DNA of 64,000 nt, from contig NZ_CP073695.1 in the NCBI RefSeq assembly GCF_018228765.1, positions 992,001 to 1,056,000 of the forward strand, given 5' to 3'. Position numbers and translations under genes: made by a program. This document shows positions 23,857 to 32,629 of the stretch, piece by piece. Origin of the DNA: Halorubrum ruber. GTDB taxonomy: Archaea > Halobacteriota > Halobacteria > Halobacteriales > Haloferacaceae. The notes below the pieces were generated by a model. That model ran no database searches and was not told the DNA's origin. It was given only the letters and a program-made list of their open reading frames with translations. Positions within the stretch are counted from its first letter, which is position 1. The number at the start of each line of letters is the position of its first letter.

Positions 23857-25188
23857 GTGGTATCGCCCTCGTCGATCGCGGGCGCCGACTCGGGGATCGT
23901 CCGGGAGCGGCCCTTCCAGCTGCTGTTGCTGATCAACGTCCTCCCGCCGCTCGGCACCGCGCTCCTCTCGCCGGTGCTGGGCAGCCTCGTCGAGCCGCTC
24001 GGCGCCTCCACGGCGAACATCGGCCTCATGATGTCGGCGTTCACCGCGCCGTCGATATTCGTGATCCCGATCGCCGGCGTCGTCTCCGACCGGTACGGCC
24101 GGCGGCCCGTCCTGCTCTTCGGGCTCGTCTGGTTCGGACTCACCGGGACCGCCATCGCCTTCGTCTCGACGTTCGGCGCGGCGCTCGCCTTACGCGCGCT
24201 CCAGGGGATCGGCTTCGCCGCGCTCACGCCGATCATCATCACCAGCCTCGGCGACCTGTACGCGGGCACGAAGGAGGCGACCGCCCAGGGCCTCCGGTTC
24301 ACCGGCTCGGGGCTCTCCCAGACGGCGTTCCCGCTCGCCGCCGGGGTGCTCGTCGGGATGGCGTGGCAGTACCCGTTCCTGCTGTACGCCGTCGCCTTCC
24401 CGATCGCGGCCGTCGTCTACCTGTACTTCGAGGAGCCGCTCGACGAGGCGGGCGGCGTGGGAGACGAGGCGGGCGGCGTGGGAGACGAGGCGGGCGGCGT
24501 GGGAGACGAGGCGGGCGGCGTGGGAGACGAGGCGGGCGAGGGAGGCGAGGCCGGGATCCGGGCGCAGCTCGGCGACATGCGCGGGCTCGTCGCGCAGCGC
24601 CGCGCGTGGACCATGGTCGTCGCCCGCGGGAGCGCGAACGTCGCGTGGTTCGGCTTCCTCACGTACAACTCGATCCTCGTCGTCGACGTGCTCGGCCACA
24701 CGCCGGCGGAGGCGGGGGCGCTCGCGGCGCTCGCGAGCCTCACGTACGCGCTCGCGGCGACGCAGGCGGGCCGGATCGCCGAGGCGTTCGACGACCGGCT
24801 CTACCCGCTTCTGGCGCTGAACCTGTCGATGGGGGCGGGGCTCGGGCTCGCCTTCCTCGCCCGGTCGCTCGCGGTCGCCGCGGTCGGCGTCGCCCTCATG
24901 GGGGTCGGCTTCGGGCTCGTGCTCTCCATCTACCGGAGCGTCATCACGGCGCTCCCGCCGCCGGACCTGCGCGGGGGGCTGGTCAGCCTCGGCGAGGGGA
25001 GCGGGCGCGCGGCGGCGACGGCGACCCCGGTGGTCATGGGCATCGCCGTCGCGCTCGCGACCCGCCCGCTCGGATTCGAGGCGGCGGTCCGCGCGGTCGG
25101 CGTCGGCGCCGGCGTCGTCGGCGCCGGGGTCGGGATCGCCTGCCTGCTCCTGATGAGCGCGTCGCCGCCGATCCGGACCGAGGGGTAG
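23857..25188 (+). CDS. MFS transporter with an in-frame 7-residue repeat
   Basis: About 443 aa with twelve predicted helices; the MFS signature after helix 2 is GVVSDRYGRRPVLL. Between helices 6 and 7 there is an acidic-glycine stretch of four identical DEAGGVG units (24442-24525) plus a degenerate fifth, so the central loop is still changing. Resembles DHA1-type drug or metabolite exporters; substrate unknown. TTTAAT at 23828-23833 lies 24-29 nt before the GTG at 23857, favouring that start over the GTG at 23845. Confidence 0.83.
   Translation: MVSPSSIAGADSGIVRERPFQLLLLINVLPPLGTALLSPVLGSLVEPLGASTANIGLMMSAFTAPSIFVIPIAGVVSDRYGRRPVLLFGLVWFGLTGTAIAFVSTFGAALALRALQGIGFAALTPIIITSLGDLYAGTKEATAQGLRFTGSGLSQTAFPLAAGVLVGMAWQYPFLLYAVAFPIAAVVYLYFEEPLDEAGGVGDEAGGVGDEAGGVGDEAGGVGDEAGEGGEAGIRAQLGDMRGLVAQRRAWTMVVARGSANVAWFGFLTYNSILVVDVLGHTPAEAGALAALASLTYALAATQAGRIAEAFDDRLYPLLALNLSMGAGLGLAFLARSLAVAAVGVALMGVGFGLVLSIYRSVITALPPPDLRGGLVSLGEGSGRAAATATPVVMGIAVALATRPLGFEAAVRAVGVGAGVVGAGVGIACLLLMSASPPIRTEG
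24442..24540 (+). repeat. 21-bp tandem repeat inside the MFS gene
   Basis: Four identical 21-bp units from 24442 to 24525 (GACGAGGCGGGCGGCGTGGGA, shown here as one unit split in the protein as DEAGGVG), then a partial unit. In-frame, so only the central loop length changes. Confidence 0.9.
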
Positions 25189-25255
25189 GGCGGCTCGCTC
25201 GCCTCGATGGTCGCGATCCCCGAGAGCTTTGTCGGCCGCCCGCGACGCGTCGACC

Positions 25256-26215
25256 ATGTCCGCCATCGACGTCGCCGTCCTCGACCACGACGCGCACGGC
25301 ATCCCCGCGGCCGACTACGCGGAGATACTCGCCCGGCGGCTCCCCGACCGCGAGGTACGTCTCGCGGCGACGCTGGACGAGCACGAGCGCTACCTCCGCG
25401 AGGCGACGGTCGTCGCGGGGAAATACATCCATGCCGACGAGGTCGCGGCCGCCGAGAGTCTCCGGCTGTTCGCGTGTAACTCCGCCGGCGTCGACCACCT
25501 CCCGCTGGACGCGCTCGCCGAGCGCGGCGTCGCGGTGACGAACGCCTCGGGCGTCCACGGCCCGAACATCGCCGAACACGTGCTCGGCTGGGTGCTGACG
25601 TTCGCTCGGCGGCTCGACGAGGGGCGCCGCCGCCAGCGACGCCGGGAGTGGCGCCGCTTCCAGTCGTTCACCGAACTCGCTGGCAGCACCGTGACGGTCG
25701 TCGGCCTCGGCGCTATCGGCGAGGCCGTGGTCGAGCGGTTCGCGGGGTTCGACGTCGAGACGGTCGGGGTCCGCCACACCGTCGCGAAGGGCGGCCCGAC
25801 CGACGAGGTGGTCGGCTACGACGACCTCCCGGACGTGCTGCCGGGCACGGACGTGCTCGTCCTCGCCTGCCCGCTGACGGAGACGACCGAGGGGCTGATC
25901 GGCGAGGCGGAGCTCGACGCGCTGCCGACCGACGCGGTCGTCGTCAACGTGGCGCGCGGCGGCGTGATCGACACGCCGGCGCTCGTGGACGCGCTCCGGT
26001 CGAACACGCTCCACGGGGCCGCGCTCGACGTCACCGACCCAGAGCCGCTCCCGAGCGACCACGACCTGTGGGGGTTCGAGAACGTCTTCCTGACGCCGCA
26101 CGTCGCGGGCCACACGCCGAGGTACTGGGAGCGGCGCGCGGACGTCCTCGTCGAGAACCTCGAACGTGTCGCCGAGACCGGCGACTACGACGGACTGCGA
26201 AACCAGGTCGCCTGA
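25256..26215 (+). CDS. D-2-hydroxyacid dehydrogenase
   Basis: 319 aa, NAD(P)-dependent reduction or oxidation of 2-oxo/2-hydroxyacids. The Rossmann motif is VVGLGAIGEAVVERF (about 148-162). The catalytic triad positions are seen in NVARGGVID (Arg, about 228), DVTDPEPLP (Glu, about 257) and LTPHVAGHT (His, about 277). The family includes D-lactate, glyoxylate and phosphoglycerate dehydrogenases; length and the lack of an ACT domain exclude SerA. It borders the catabolic island and could oxidise the hydroxyacid that the island's hydrolase is proposed to release. Start chosen at MSAIDVAV, nine codons inside the longest frame. Confidence 0.87.
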   Translation: MSAIDVAVLDHDAHGIPAADYAEILARRLPDREVRLAATLDEHERYLREATVVAGKYIHADEVAAAESLRLFACNSAGVDHLPLDALAERGVAVTNASGVHGPNIAEHVLGWVLTFARRLDEGRRRQRRREWRRFQSFTELAGSTVTVVGLGAIGEAVVERFAGFDVETVGVRHTVAKGGPTDEVVGYDDLPDVLPGTDVLVLACPLTETTEGLIGEAELDALPTDAVVVNVARGGVIDTPALVDALRSNTLHGAALDVTDPEPLPSDHDLWGFENVFLTPHVAGHTPRYWERRADVLVENLERVAETGDYDGLRNQVA

Positions 26216-26251
26216 AGCGAGGCCGTCGAAAACGGGGAGAGCCGTCCGGAA

Positions 26252-27412
26252 CTATTGGTACGCCTGGATCCCGGTGAGGTCCTCGCCGAGGATCAGGGTG
26301 TGGATGTCGTGGGTGCCCTCGTAGGTGTACACCGTCTCCATGTTCGTCATGTGGCGCATCGGCGAGTAGTCCGCGGTGATCCCGTTGCCGCCGAGCATCT
26401 CCCGGGCGATCCGCGACTGGTCGCGGGCGGTGCGGACGTTGTTCCGCTTCGCCATCGAGACGTGTTGCGGCCGCATCTCGCCCGCCTCCTTGAGGTCCGC
26501 GAGCCGGTGCGCGAGCAGCTGGGCCAGCGTGATCTGCGTCGCCATCTCCGCGAGCTTCTCCTGTTGCATCTGGAAGCCGCCGATCGGCTTCCCGAACTGC
26601 TCGCGGTCGGTGGCGTACTCGCGTGCCACCTCGAAGCAGTCCGCCGCCGCGCCGACCGCGCCCCACGCGATGCCGTAGCGGGCCTGCGTCAGGCACGACA
26701 GCGGGCCCTTCATTCCCTCGACGTCGGGGAGGCGGTTCTCCGCCGGGACGCGGACGTTCTGGAGGCTGATCTCGCCCGTGATCGACGCCCGGAGACTGAG
26801 CTTCTCGTCGATCTTGTTCGTCGTGACGCCGTCGCGGTCGGTCTCAACGAGGAAGCCGCGGACCGGCGTTCCCTCCTCGCCGTGGTCCTTCGCCCAGACG
26901 ACCGCGACGTCCGCGATCGGGGAGTTCGTGATCCACGTCTTCGAGCCGTTCAGGACGTACTCGTCGCCGTCGGGCTCGGCCATCGTCTCCATCGCCGAGG
27001 GGTTCGAGCCGTGCTCCGGCTCCGTGAGTCCGAAACAGCCGACCGCCTCGCCAGCGCCGAGCTTCGGGAGCCACTCCTCTTTCTGCTCGTCGCTGCCGAA
27101 CGCGTGGATCGGGTACATCACTAAGGCGCCTTGGACGCTCGCCATCGACCGGAGCCCCGAGTCGCACGCCTCCAACTCGCGCATCAGGAGCCCGTAGGCC
27201 GTCTCGCTGACGTTCGGGAGGCCGTACCCGGCGAGGTTCGGCGCATAAAAGCCCATCTCGCCCATCTTCGGGATGAGCTCCGTGGGGAACGTGCCCTCGA
27301 TCCAGTGGTCCCCCATGTCCGGGACCTCGCCGTCGACGAACGATCGCGCGGAGTCGACGAGCAGGCGCTCCTCCTCGGACAGGGTCGACTCCATGTCGAA
27401 GTAATCCAGCAT
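26252..27412 (-). CDS. gcdH: Acyl-CoA dehydrogenase, glutaryl-CoA dehydrogenase-like
   Basis: 386 aa flavoprotein. The sequence follows glutaryl-CoA dehydrogenase closely: SVQGALVMYPIHAFGSDEQK, GCFGLTEPEHGSNPSAMETM, WITNSPIADVAVVWAK, and the catalytic Glu within TYEGTHDIHTLILGED near the C-terminus, after the EMLGGNGI stretch. It would oxidise and perhaps decarboxylate glutaryl-CoA in lysine or aromatic breakdown, using ETF as acceptor. The Arg that binds the substrate carboxylate in the family appears as the LRSMASVQ arginine. TTATTTATCC at 27434-27443 (minus) lies about 25-30 nt upstream, supporting a leaderless ATG. Confidence 0.87.
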   Translation of the reverse strand: MLDYFDMESTLSEEERLLVDSARSFVDGEVPDMGDHWIEGTFPTELIPKMGEMGFYAPNLAGYGLPNVSETAYGLLMRELEACDSGLRSMASVQGALVMYPIHAFGSDEQKEEWLPKLGAGEAVGCFGLTEPEHGSNPSAMETMAEPDGDEYVLNGSKTWITNSPIADVAVVWAKDHGEEGTPVRGFLVETDRDGVTTNKIDEKLSLRASITGEISLQNVRVPAENRLPDVEGMKGPLSCLTQARYGIAWGAVGAAADCFEVAREYATDREQFGKPIGGFQMQQEKLAEMATQITLAQLLAHRLADLKEAGEMRPQHVSMAKRNNVRTARDQSRIAREMLGGNGITADYSPMRHMTNMETVYTYEGTHDIHTLILGEDLTGIQAYQ

Positions 27413-27433
27413 ACGATCGCTTGCGATCCCAAG

Positions 27434-27443
27434 GATAAATAAG
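27434..27443 (-). promoter_or_regulatory. TATA box of the acyl-CoA dehydrogenase gene
   Basis: ATTTATCC-type box on the minus strand, 22-31 nt before the ATG at 27412; a leaderless transcript is likely. Confidence 0.65.
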
Positions 27444-27572
27444 TATAGTTGTGTCGGTCACTCGACCGAAATCGGCGGTCTCGTCAGTCGATTGAACGGA
27501 TCCGAGGGCCCGCCGTCCGAGCGCGGGCCGCGCCGCCACCGTGGCCGAACAGATATTCCGGCCGAGAGCGCC

Positions 27573-28793
27573 TCAGTCCCAGCCGTCGGTCCCGTCGAGG
27601 AGGTGCTCCTCGACGACGGCCTCGTCGAGTTCGATCCCGAGCCCGGGCGCCTCCGGCACCGCGATGCGGCCGTCCTCGATCAGCGGCTCGTCGCGCGCCA
27701 GCAGGTCGTCCCACCAGTCGACCTCCAGCGCGTGGTACTCCAAGAGGTCGAAGTTCGGCGTCGCGGCGCCGAGGTGGACGCACGCCATCGTCCCGACCGG
27801 GCTACAGACGTTGTGCGGCGACATCGGCATGTAGTTCTCCTCCGCGCGGTCGGCGATCCGCATCGTCTCCGTGAGCCCGCCGACGGTCGTCGGGTCGGGG
27901 GTGACGATGTCGACGCCGTGGTCGTAGATCAGGTCCGACAGCTCGAACACGCGGAAGCGGTTCTCGCCGGTCGCGACCGGGGTCCGCGTCGCCCTCGTCA
28001 CCTCCTTCTGGGCGTCCATGTTCTCCGGCGGGATCAGGTCCTCTAACCACATCAAGTCGAACTCCGCGAGCTCGTCGGCGAGCCGCTTCGCGCTCTCGAC
28101 GGAGTAGTCCCAGTGGCAGTCGAAGGCGAGGTCGACGTCGTACCCGATCTCCTCGCGCACGGCCGCGACGATCTCTTTCTTCTCGCGGATCGCCGCGTTC
28201 GTCAAGCGCCCGTTGTACGGGTCGTTCTCGTTGTCGGCCGGGAGGTCGAGGTCGAACTTCAGCGCGGAGAATCCCATGTCGGTGACGCGGGCGGCCTCGG
28301 CGGCGTACGCCTCGGGGGAGTACGCCTCGGCGTCGGCGTAGGCAGTCGCCCCGTCCTCGACCGCGTACGCCTCGCCGGCGTGGCAGTCGCAGTAGAGCCG
28401 CACCTCGTCGCGGTACTTCGAGCCGAGCAGCTGGTAGACGGGGAGCCCGAGGATCTTCCCCGCCGCGTCGAGCAGGGCGATCTCGATGCCGGAGGCTGCG
28501 GTGACGACCTTCCCGGTCGTGCCGCCGTGGCCGGACATCTCCTGGAAGATGTAGCGCACCAATCGCTCGACGTCGAGCGGGTTCTCGCCGACGAGGAACC
28601 GGTTCGTGTACTCGACGAGCTCCGGGACGCCGCCGCCGCGGTACGCCTCACCGATCCCGGTGACGCCGGCGTCCGTCTCCACTTTGATCAGGTTCCACTC
28701 GAAGTTCCCCTCGACGACGCAGGCGTCGAGGCCGGTGATCTGTACGTCTCGGTCCGGGTCGCGGGTGTCGATCTGGTCTGAGTAGTCTCGCAT
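27573..28793 (-). CDS. Enolase-superfamily sugar-acid dehydratase candidate (MR/MLE), 406 aa
   Basis: The mandelate racemase/muconate lactonising fold: an N-terminal capping domain (about 15-135) and a TIM barrel. Second-strand motif LKFDLD (Lys179-x-Asp181), metal ligands Asp225 (AFDCHWD), Glu251 (WLED) and Glu277 (TGENR), and catalytic His327 (SPHNVCSP). The overall pattern resembles haloarchaeal gluconate, galactonate and xylonate dehydratases, which abstract the C2 proton of an aldonic acid and lose water to a 2-keto-3-deoxy acid. The exact sugar acid is unknown. It follows the second MR/MLE gene on the same strand with a 36-nt gap, so the two are probably cotranscribed. Confidence 0.85.
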   Translation of the reverse strand: MRDYSDQIDTRDPDRDVQITGLDACVVEGNFEWNLIKVETDAGVTGIGEAYRGGGVPELVEYTNRFLVGENPLDVERLVRYIFQEMSGHGGTTGKVVTAASGIEIALLDAAGKILGLPVYQLLGSKYRDEVRLYCDCHAGEAYAVEDGATAYADAEAYSPEAYAAEAARVTDMGFSALKFDLDLPADNENDPYNGRLTNAAIREKKEIVAAVREEIGYDVDLAFDCHWDYSVESAKRLADELAEFDLMWLEDLIPPENMDAQKEVTRATRTPVATGENRFRVFELSDLIYDHGVDIVTPDPTTVGGLTETMRIADRAEENYMPMSPHNVCSPVGTMACVHLGAATPNFDLLEYHALEVDWWDDLLARDEPLIEDGRIAVPEAPGLGIELDEAVVEEHLLDGTDGWD

Positions 28794-28829
28794 GTGTGGT
28801 GGTGTTTGTATTTCGCTGGTATTGCCGAG

Positions 28830-29939
28830 TCAGTCGTCTCTGAACCGCTCCAACGCGTCCTTATCGAGTGGCACGCCGTGGCCGGGGCGGTCGGGCAGGT
28901 CGATGGTACCGTCGTCGCCGGGCTTCACCGGGTCGGCGACCACGTCGTCGAACGCCTTCACGTCCATGTCGCGGTAGAAGTACTCCACCCAGAGCCCGTT
29001 CTCGATGGCCCCGAGCAGAGAGGCGTGGATGTTCCAGTTGTAGTGGGGCGCGATCTGGATGTCGTACGCCGAGGCGTGGTTCGCGATCTTCAGCCACTCC
29101 GTGACGCCGCCGCAGACGGTGACGTCGGGCTGGAGGATCGTCGCCGCGCCGGTGTCCGCGAGCCGAGCGAAGTTGTGGCGCGTCCCCTCTAACTCGCCGG
29201 TGGCGACCGGGTAGTCGAGCCCGTCGTTCACCTCGGCCATCGTGTCGACGCGGTCGATCATCACGGGTTCCTCGATGAAGTACGGGTCGTACGGCGCGAA
29301 CGCGCGGCAGTTGCGGAGCGCCTCGGTGCTGGACTCCCAGACGCCGTTGGCGTCGAGCAGCAGGGTGCGGTCGTCGCCGATCTCGTCGCGCACGGCGGCG
29401 ACGCGCTCGGCCTCTTCGTCGGCCGAGAGGCGGCCGACCTTCATCTTCACGACGTCGTGGCCCTCGTTGAGGTAGCGCCGCATCTCGCCGCGGAGCGCCT
29501 CGTGGCCCTTGTCGTCGCGGTAGTAGCCGCCACTGGCGTACGACGGCACCGACTCGGCGTGGCCGCCGAGCAGCTTGTGAAGCGGCATGTCGGCGGCCTT
29601 CGCCTTCACGTCCCAGAGCGCGATGTCGACCGTCGAGATGGCGCGCAAGAAGAGGCCTGTCCGGCCGATCTGGACGTTCCCCTCGTACATCTCGTGCCAC
29701 AGGCGCTCGGTGTCGCGGGGGTCCTCGCCGACGAGCAGCGGTTCGAGCAGCGACTCGACCGCGTCGGCGATGAGGCCGGCCCCCTCGTACCCCAGCGAGT
29801 AGCCGACCCCCTCGTGGCCGGTGTCCGTCCGCACGTACGTGATCGCGTGGTCCCGGTAAGTCAGCGTCCGGTTGGAGAAGGAGACGGGAGACCCCAGCGG
29901 TAACTTGATCGGGAACGACTCGACTTCGGTTATCTGCAT
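28830..29939 (-). CDS. Enolase-superfamily enzyme (MR/MLE), 369 aa
   Basis: A second member, only distantly similar to its neighbour. Residues: Lys165-Met-Lys167 (VVKMKVGR, the KxK pair of the mandelate racemase subgroup), metal ligands Asp196 (LLDANG), Glu223 (FIEEP) and Glu249 (ATGELEG), and a His299/Asp272 dyad (QPDVT, IAPHYNWNIH). With bases on both faces of the barrel the enzyme could be a racemase, epimerase or dehydratase of a sugar acid. The start ATG at 29939 is the first that leaves a normal capping domain; the longer open frame upstream overlaps the divergent LarA-like gene. First gene of the two-gene operon. Confidence 0.85.
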   Translation of the reverse strand: MQITEVESFPIKLPLGSPVSFSNRTLTYRDHAITYVRTDTGHEGVGYSLGYEGAGLIADAVESLLEPLLVGEDPRDTERLWHEMYEGNVQIGRTGLFLRAISTVDIALWDVKAKAADMPLHKLLGGHAESVPSYASGGYYRDDKGHEALRGEMRRYLNEGHDVVKMKVGRLSADEEAERVAAVRDEIGDDRTLLLDANGVWESSTEALRNCRAFAPYDPYFIEEPVMIDRVDTMAEVNDGLDYPVATGELEGTRHNFARLADTGAATILQPDVTVCGGVTEWLKIANHASAYDIQIAPHYNWNIHASLLGAIENGLWVEYFYRDMDVKAFDDVVADPVKPGDDGTIDLPDRPGHGVPLDKDALERFRDD

Positions 29940-30050
29940 GCGTGGTGCGGCGTCACACGGGTACAAGTAGACCGCTGTATCGGCAATGCTCTCGGTCGCG
30001 GCTCGTGTTCCCACCCGCAGCTTTTGTACCGGCGGCGCGAGGGCCCCCAC

Positions 30051-31367
30051 ATGGAGTTCCCCGACCGATCCGACGTGGACGGGCTCATCGACCCGCAGCC
30101 GCTTCCGGAGTTCGCGCGGGTGCGGTACGAGCCGCGGACGGAGCGCCTCGACGACCCCGTCGGGGCGGCCCGCGAGTCGCTCGACGCGCTCGACCTCGGC
30201 GACCTCCCGGCCGGCGCGACCGTGGCCGTCGGGGTCGGCAGCCGCGGCATCGATCGCATCGACGAGGTCGCGGCGGCGGTCGTCGACGAGGTCGCCGAGC
30301 GCGGCTTCGACCCGGTCGTCGTGCCCGCGATGGGCAGCCACGGCGGCGCGACCCCCGAGGGGCAGCGCGAGGTGCTGGCGGCGCTCGGGATCACGGAGGA
30401 GTCCGTCGGCGCGCCGATCGACGCGCGCATGGCGGCCGAGGAGCTGGCGACGGTGAGCGTGGGCGACGTCGACCTGCCGGTGTACTTCTCCGAGGCGGCG
30501 CTCGCGGCCGACGCCGTGCTCGTGGTGAACCGCGTGAAGGCCCACACCAACTTCACCGGGCCGATCGAGAGCGGGCTCGCGAAGATGACCGTCGTCGGAC
30601 TCGGCAAGCAGCGCGGCGCGAAGTCGTTCCACTCGACGGCGATCGCCGAGGGGTACGTCGAGACGCTGACGGCGGCGCTCGACGTGATCGAGCGCGAGAC
30701 CCCGATGATCGGCGGGATCGCGCTCGTCGAGAACTTCGAAGAGGAGACCGGCCACGTCGAGGCCGTCCCCGCGGGCTCGTTCCTCGACCGCGAGCCGGAG
30801 CTGCTGGAGCGCGCCTACGACGAGATGCCGACGCTGCCGATCGACGACATAGACCTGCTCGTCGTCGACGAGATCGGCAAGGAGATCTCGGGCGCCGGGA
30901 TGGACACGAACGTCATCGGTCGCTACCGCGTCCTCAACGCGCCCGACCCCGAAACGCCGGACATCGACCTCATCTACGTGCGTGGCCTGACCGAGGCGAC
31001 GAAGGGGAACGGCAACGGGATCGGGCTGGCCGACCTCACTCGGAAGCGCGCGGTCGACCAGCTCGACCTGAAGAAGACGTACGCGAACGCGCTCACGAGC
31101 GGGTCGCTCGCGAAGTCGAAGCTCCCCGTGGTGGCGCCCGACGACGAGTTCGCGCTCCGGACCGCGCTGGCGGCGCTGGGCGGGTACGACCCCGAGACGG
31201 TCCGGATCGTCTGGATCCGGAACACGCAGGACCTCGGCGAGTTCCGCGTCTCCGAGGCCGTGGTCGACGACCTCCCCGAGGCGGCGGAAGTGGTCGGCCG
31301 CGAGACGGTCGGATTCGACGGCGGAACGGCGGAGATCGAGGGGTTGGCCGACGACGCGGACGCGTAG
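30051..31367 (+). CDS. LarA-family (DUF2088) protein, hydroxyacid racemase-like
   Basis: 438 aa. The family interconverts 2-hydroxyacid stereoisomers with a nickel-pincer nucleotide cofactor; L. plantarum LarA is lactate racemase, other members act on other hydroxyacids or sugar acids. Residues in the usual order are present: His97 (AMGSHGGATPEG), His165 (VKAHTNF), Lys178 (GLAKMT) and His194 (AKSFH). No larB, larC or larE is in the window, so cofactor supply is unseen. Divergent from the MR/MLE operon. CTTTTGTA about 28 nt before the ATG supports a leaderless start at 30051. Confidence 0.83.
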   Translation: MEFPDRSDVDGLIDPQPLPEFARVRYEPRTERLDDPVGAARESLDALDLGDLPAGATVAVGVGSRGIDRIDEVAAAVVDEVAERGFDPVVVPAMGSHGGATPEGQREVLAALGITEESVGAPIDARMAAEELATVSVGDVDLPVYFSEAALAADAVLVVNRVKAHTNFTGPIESGLAKMTVVGLGKQRGAKSFHSTAIAEGYVETLTAALDVIERETPMIGGIALVENFEEETGHVEAVPAGSFLDREPELLERAYDEMPTLPIDDIDLLVVDEIGKEISGAGMDTNVIGRYRVLNAPDPETPDIDLIYVRGLTEATKGNGNGIGLADLTRKRAVDQLDLKKTYANALTSGSLAKSKLPVVAPDDEFALRTALAALGGYDPETVRIVWIRNTQDLGEFRVSEAVVDDLPEAAEVVGRETVGFDGGTAEIEGLADDADA

Positions 31368-31438
31368 GGTCGCGTCGCCGGTCGAACCGCGCCGCTCACC
31401 CGTCGTGTCTCCTCGTCGATACCTCCAGTTGCCTCTAG

Positions 31439-31450
31439 GAAAACGTTTTC
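31439..31450 (+). promoter_or_regulatory. Palindrome GAAAACGTTTTC before the SDR operon
   Basis: A perfect 12-bp palindrome 26-37 nt before the ATG at 31476, overlapping where the TATA/BRE should be. It is a good candidate operator for a repressor of the SDR-cupin-FAH operon. No other copy was noticed in the island. Confidence 0.4.
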
Positions 31451-31475
31451 ACCCGATACGCGGAACCGATAGGGT

Positions 31476-32264
31476 ATGGACCTACAGATCGACGGGAACG
31501 CGGCCCTCGTCACGGCGTCGTCCAGCGGACTCGGCAAGGCATCGGCGAAGGCGCTCGCCCGCGAGGGCGTCGACGTCGTCATCAACGGCCGCGACGAGGA
31601 GCGGCTGGCGGACGCGAAAGAGGAGGTCGAGGCGGTCGCGACCGGCGAGGTCGTCGCCCACTCCGCCGACCTCACCGACGCAGACGAGGTCGCGGCCTTG
31701 GTGGAGGCGACCGTCGACGAGTTCGGCACGATCGACCACCTCGTGACGAGCGCGGGCGGTCCGCCCTCGGGCGCGTTCCTCGACACCGACGATGAGGACT
31801 GGCAGCACGCGTACGACCTGCTCGTGATGAGCGTCGTTCGCCTGGCGCGAGAGTCGTATCCCCACCTCAAGGAGGGCGACGGCGGCACCATCGTCAACAT
31901 CACCTCCCGCAGCGTGAAGGAGGCCATCGACAGCCTCGTGCTGTCGAACTCGGTCCGGATGAGCGTCATCGGGTTAGAGAAGACCCTCTCGAAGGAGTTC
32001 GCGCCGGAGGTACGCGCGAACGCCGTCCTGCCGGGCCCGCACGAGACGAGCCGGATCCGGGACCTCGTCGAGGCCGCCGTCGAGCGCGGCGACTACGACT
32101 CCTACGAGGAGGGGCTCGACGACTGGGCGCAGAACCCGCTCGGGCGCATCGGCGACCCGATGGAGCTCGGTAACACGGTCGCGTTCCTCTCGTCGCCGAA
32201 GTCGGGGTACGTCAACGGCACCGCCCTCCCCATCGACGGGGGATCGACCGGAGCGAACCTATGA
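31476..32264 (+). CDS. Short-chain dehydrogenase/reductase with altered active site
   Basis: 262 aa Rossmann protein. Cofactor motif TASSSGLG (13-20), NAG-equivalent VTSAGG (90-95), catalytic Ser144 (NITSRS). The usual Tyr-x3-Lys is replaced: the aligned stretch reads LSNSVRMSV, giving Ser157 and Arg161. The C-terminal substrate loop and the ending GTALPIDGGST are standard. A known divergent SDR subgroup carries this SN-x-R change, so the protein may still act on a keto-deoxy acid, or have a different chemistry. Overlaps the cupin by ATGA. Confidence 0.87.
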   Translation: MDLQIDGNAALVTASSSGLGKASAKALAREGVDVVINGRDEERLADAKEEVEAVATGEVVAHSADLTDADEVAALVEATVDEFGTIDHLVTSAGGPPSGAFLDTDDEDWQHAYDLLVMSVVRLARESYPHLKEGDGGTIVNITSRSVKEAIDSLVLSNSVRMSVIGLEKTLSKEFAPEVRANAVLPGPHETSRIRDLVEAAVERGDYDSYEEGLDDWAQNPLGRIGDPMELGNTVAFLSSPKSGYVNGTALPIDGGSTGANL

Positions 32265-32608
32265 AGCCGGTCGCGTTCGACGAGGCGGAGACGTACGAGC
32301 CCGACGAGGGGTGGCGGCGCGTGTCGATGGCGGGCAGCGACCGCTTCTCCTTCGAGTGGTTCGAGAAGCCGCCGGGGCACAGCTCCCCGATGCACGACCA
32401 CGAGAACGAGCAGGTGTGCCTCTGTCTGGAGGGCGAGCTGACCGTCGTCTCCGAGGACGACGAGGTCACGCTACAGAAGAACGACTCCGTCCTCTTGGAG
32501 TCGAACGAGCCCCACAGGGTCGAGAACACCGGCGACGAGCGCGCGGTCGGCCTCGACGTGTTCGCGCCCGGGCGCTCGTTCGACTTCTGGACGGACCGGG
32601 AGGAGTGA
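32261..32608 (+). CDS. Single-domain cupin protein
   Basis: 115 aa beta-barrel. Cupin motif 1 is PGHSSPMHDHENEQVCLCLEG with metal ligands His45, His47 and Glu50 or Glu48, and motif 2 gives His85 (SNEPHRVEN). Could be a small isomerase, dioxygenase or sugar-acid binding accessory. Translationally coupled to the SDR and 21 nt before the FAH gene, so it belongs to the same pathway; role unknown. Confidence 0.85.
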   Translation: MKPVAFDEAETYEPDEGWRRVSMAGSDRFSFEWFEKPPGHSSPMHDHENEQVCLCLEGELTVVSEDDEVTLQKNDSVLLESNEPHRVENTGDERAVGLDVFAPGRSFDFWTDREE

Positions 32609-32629
32609 GATGAACGGAGCCACCTCGCA

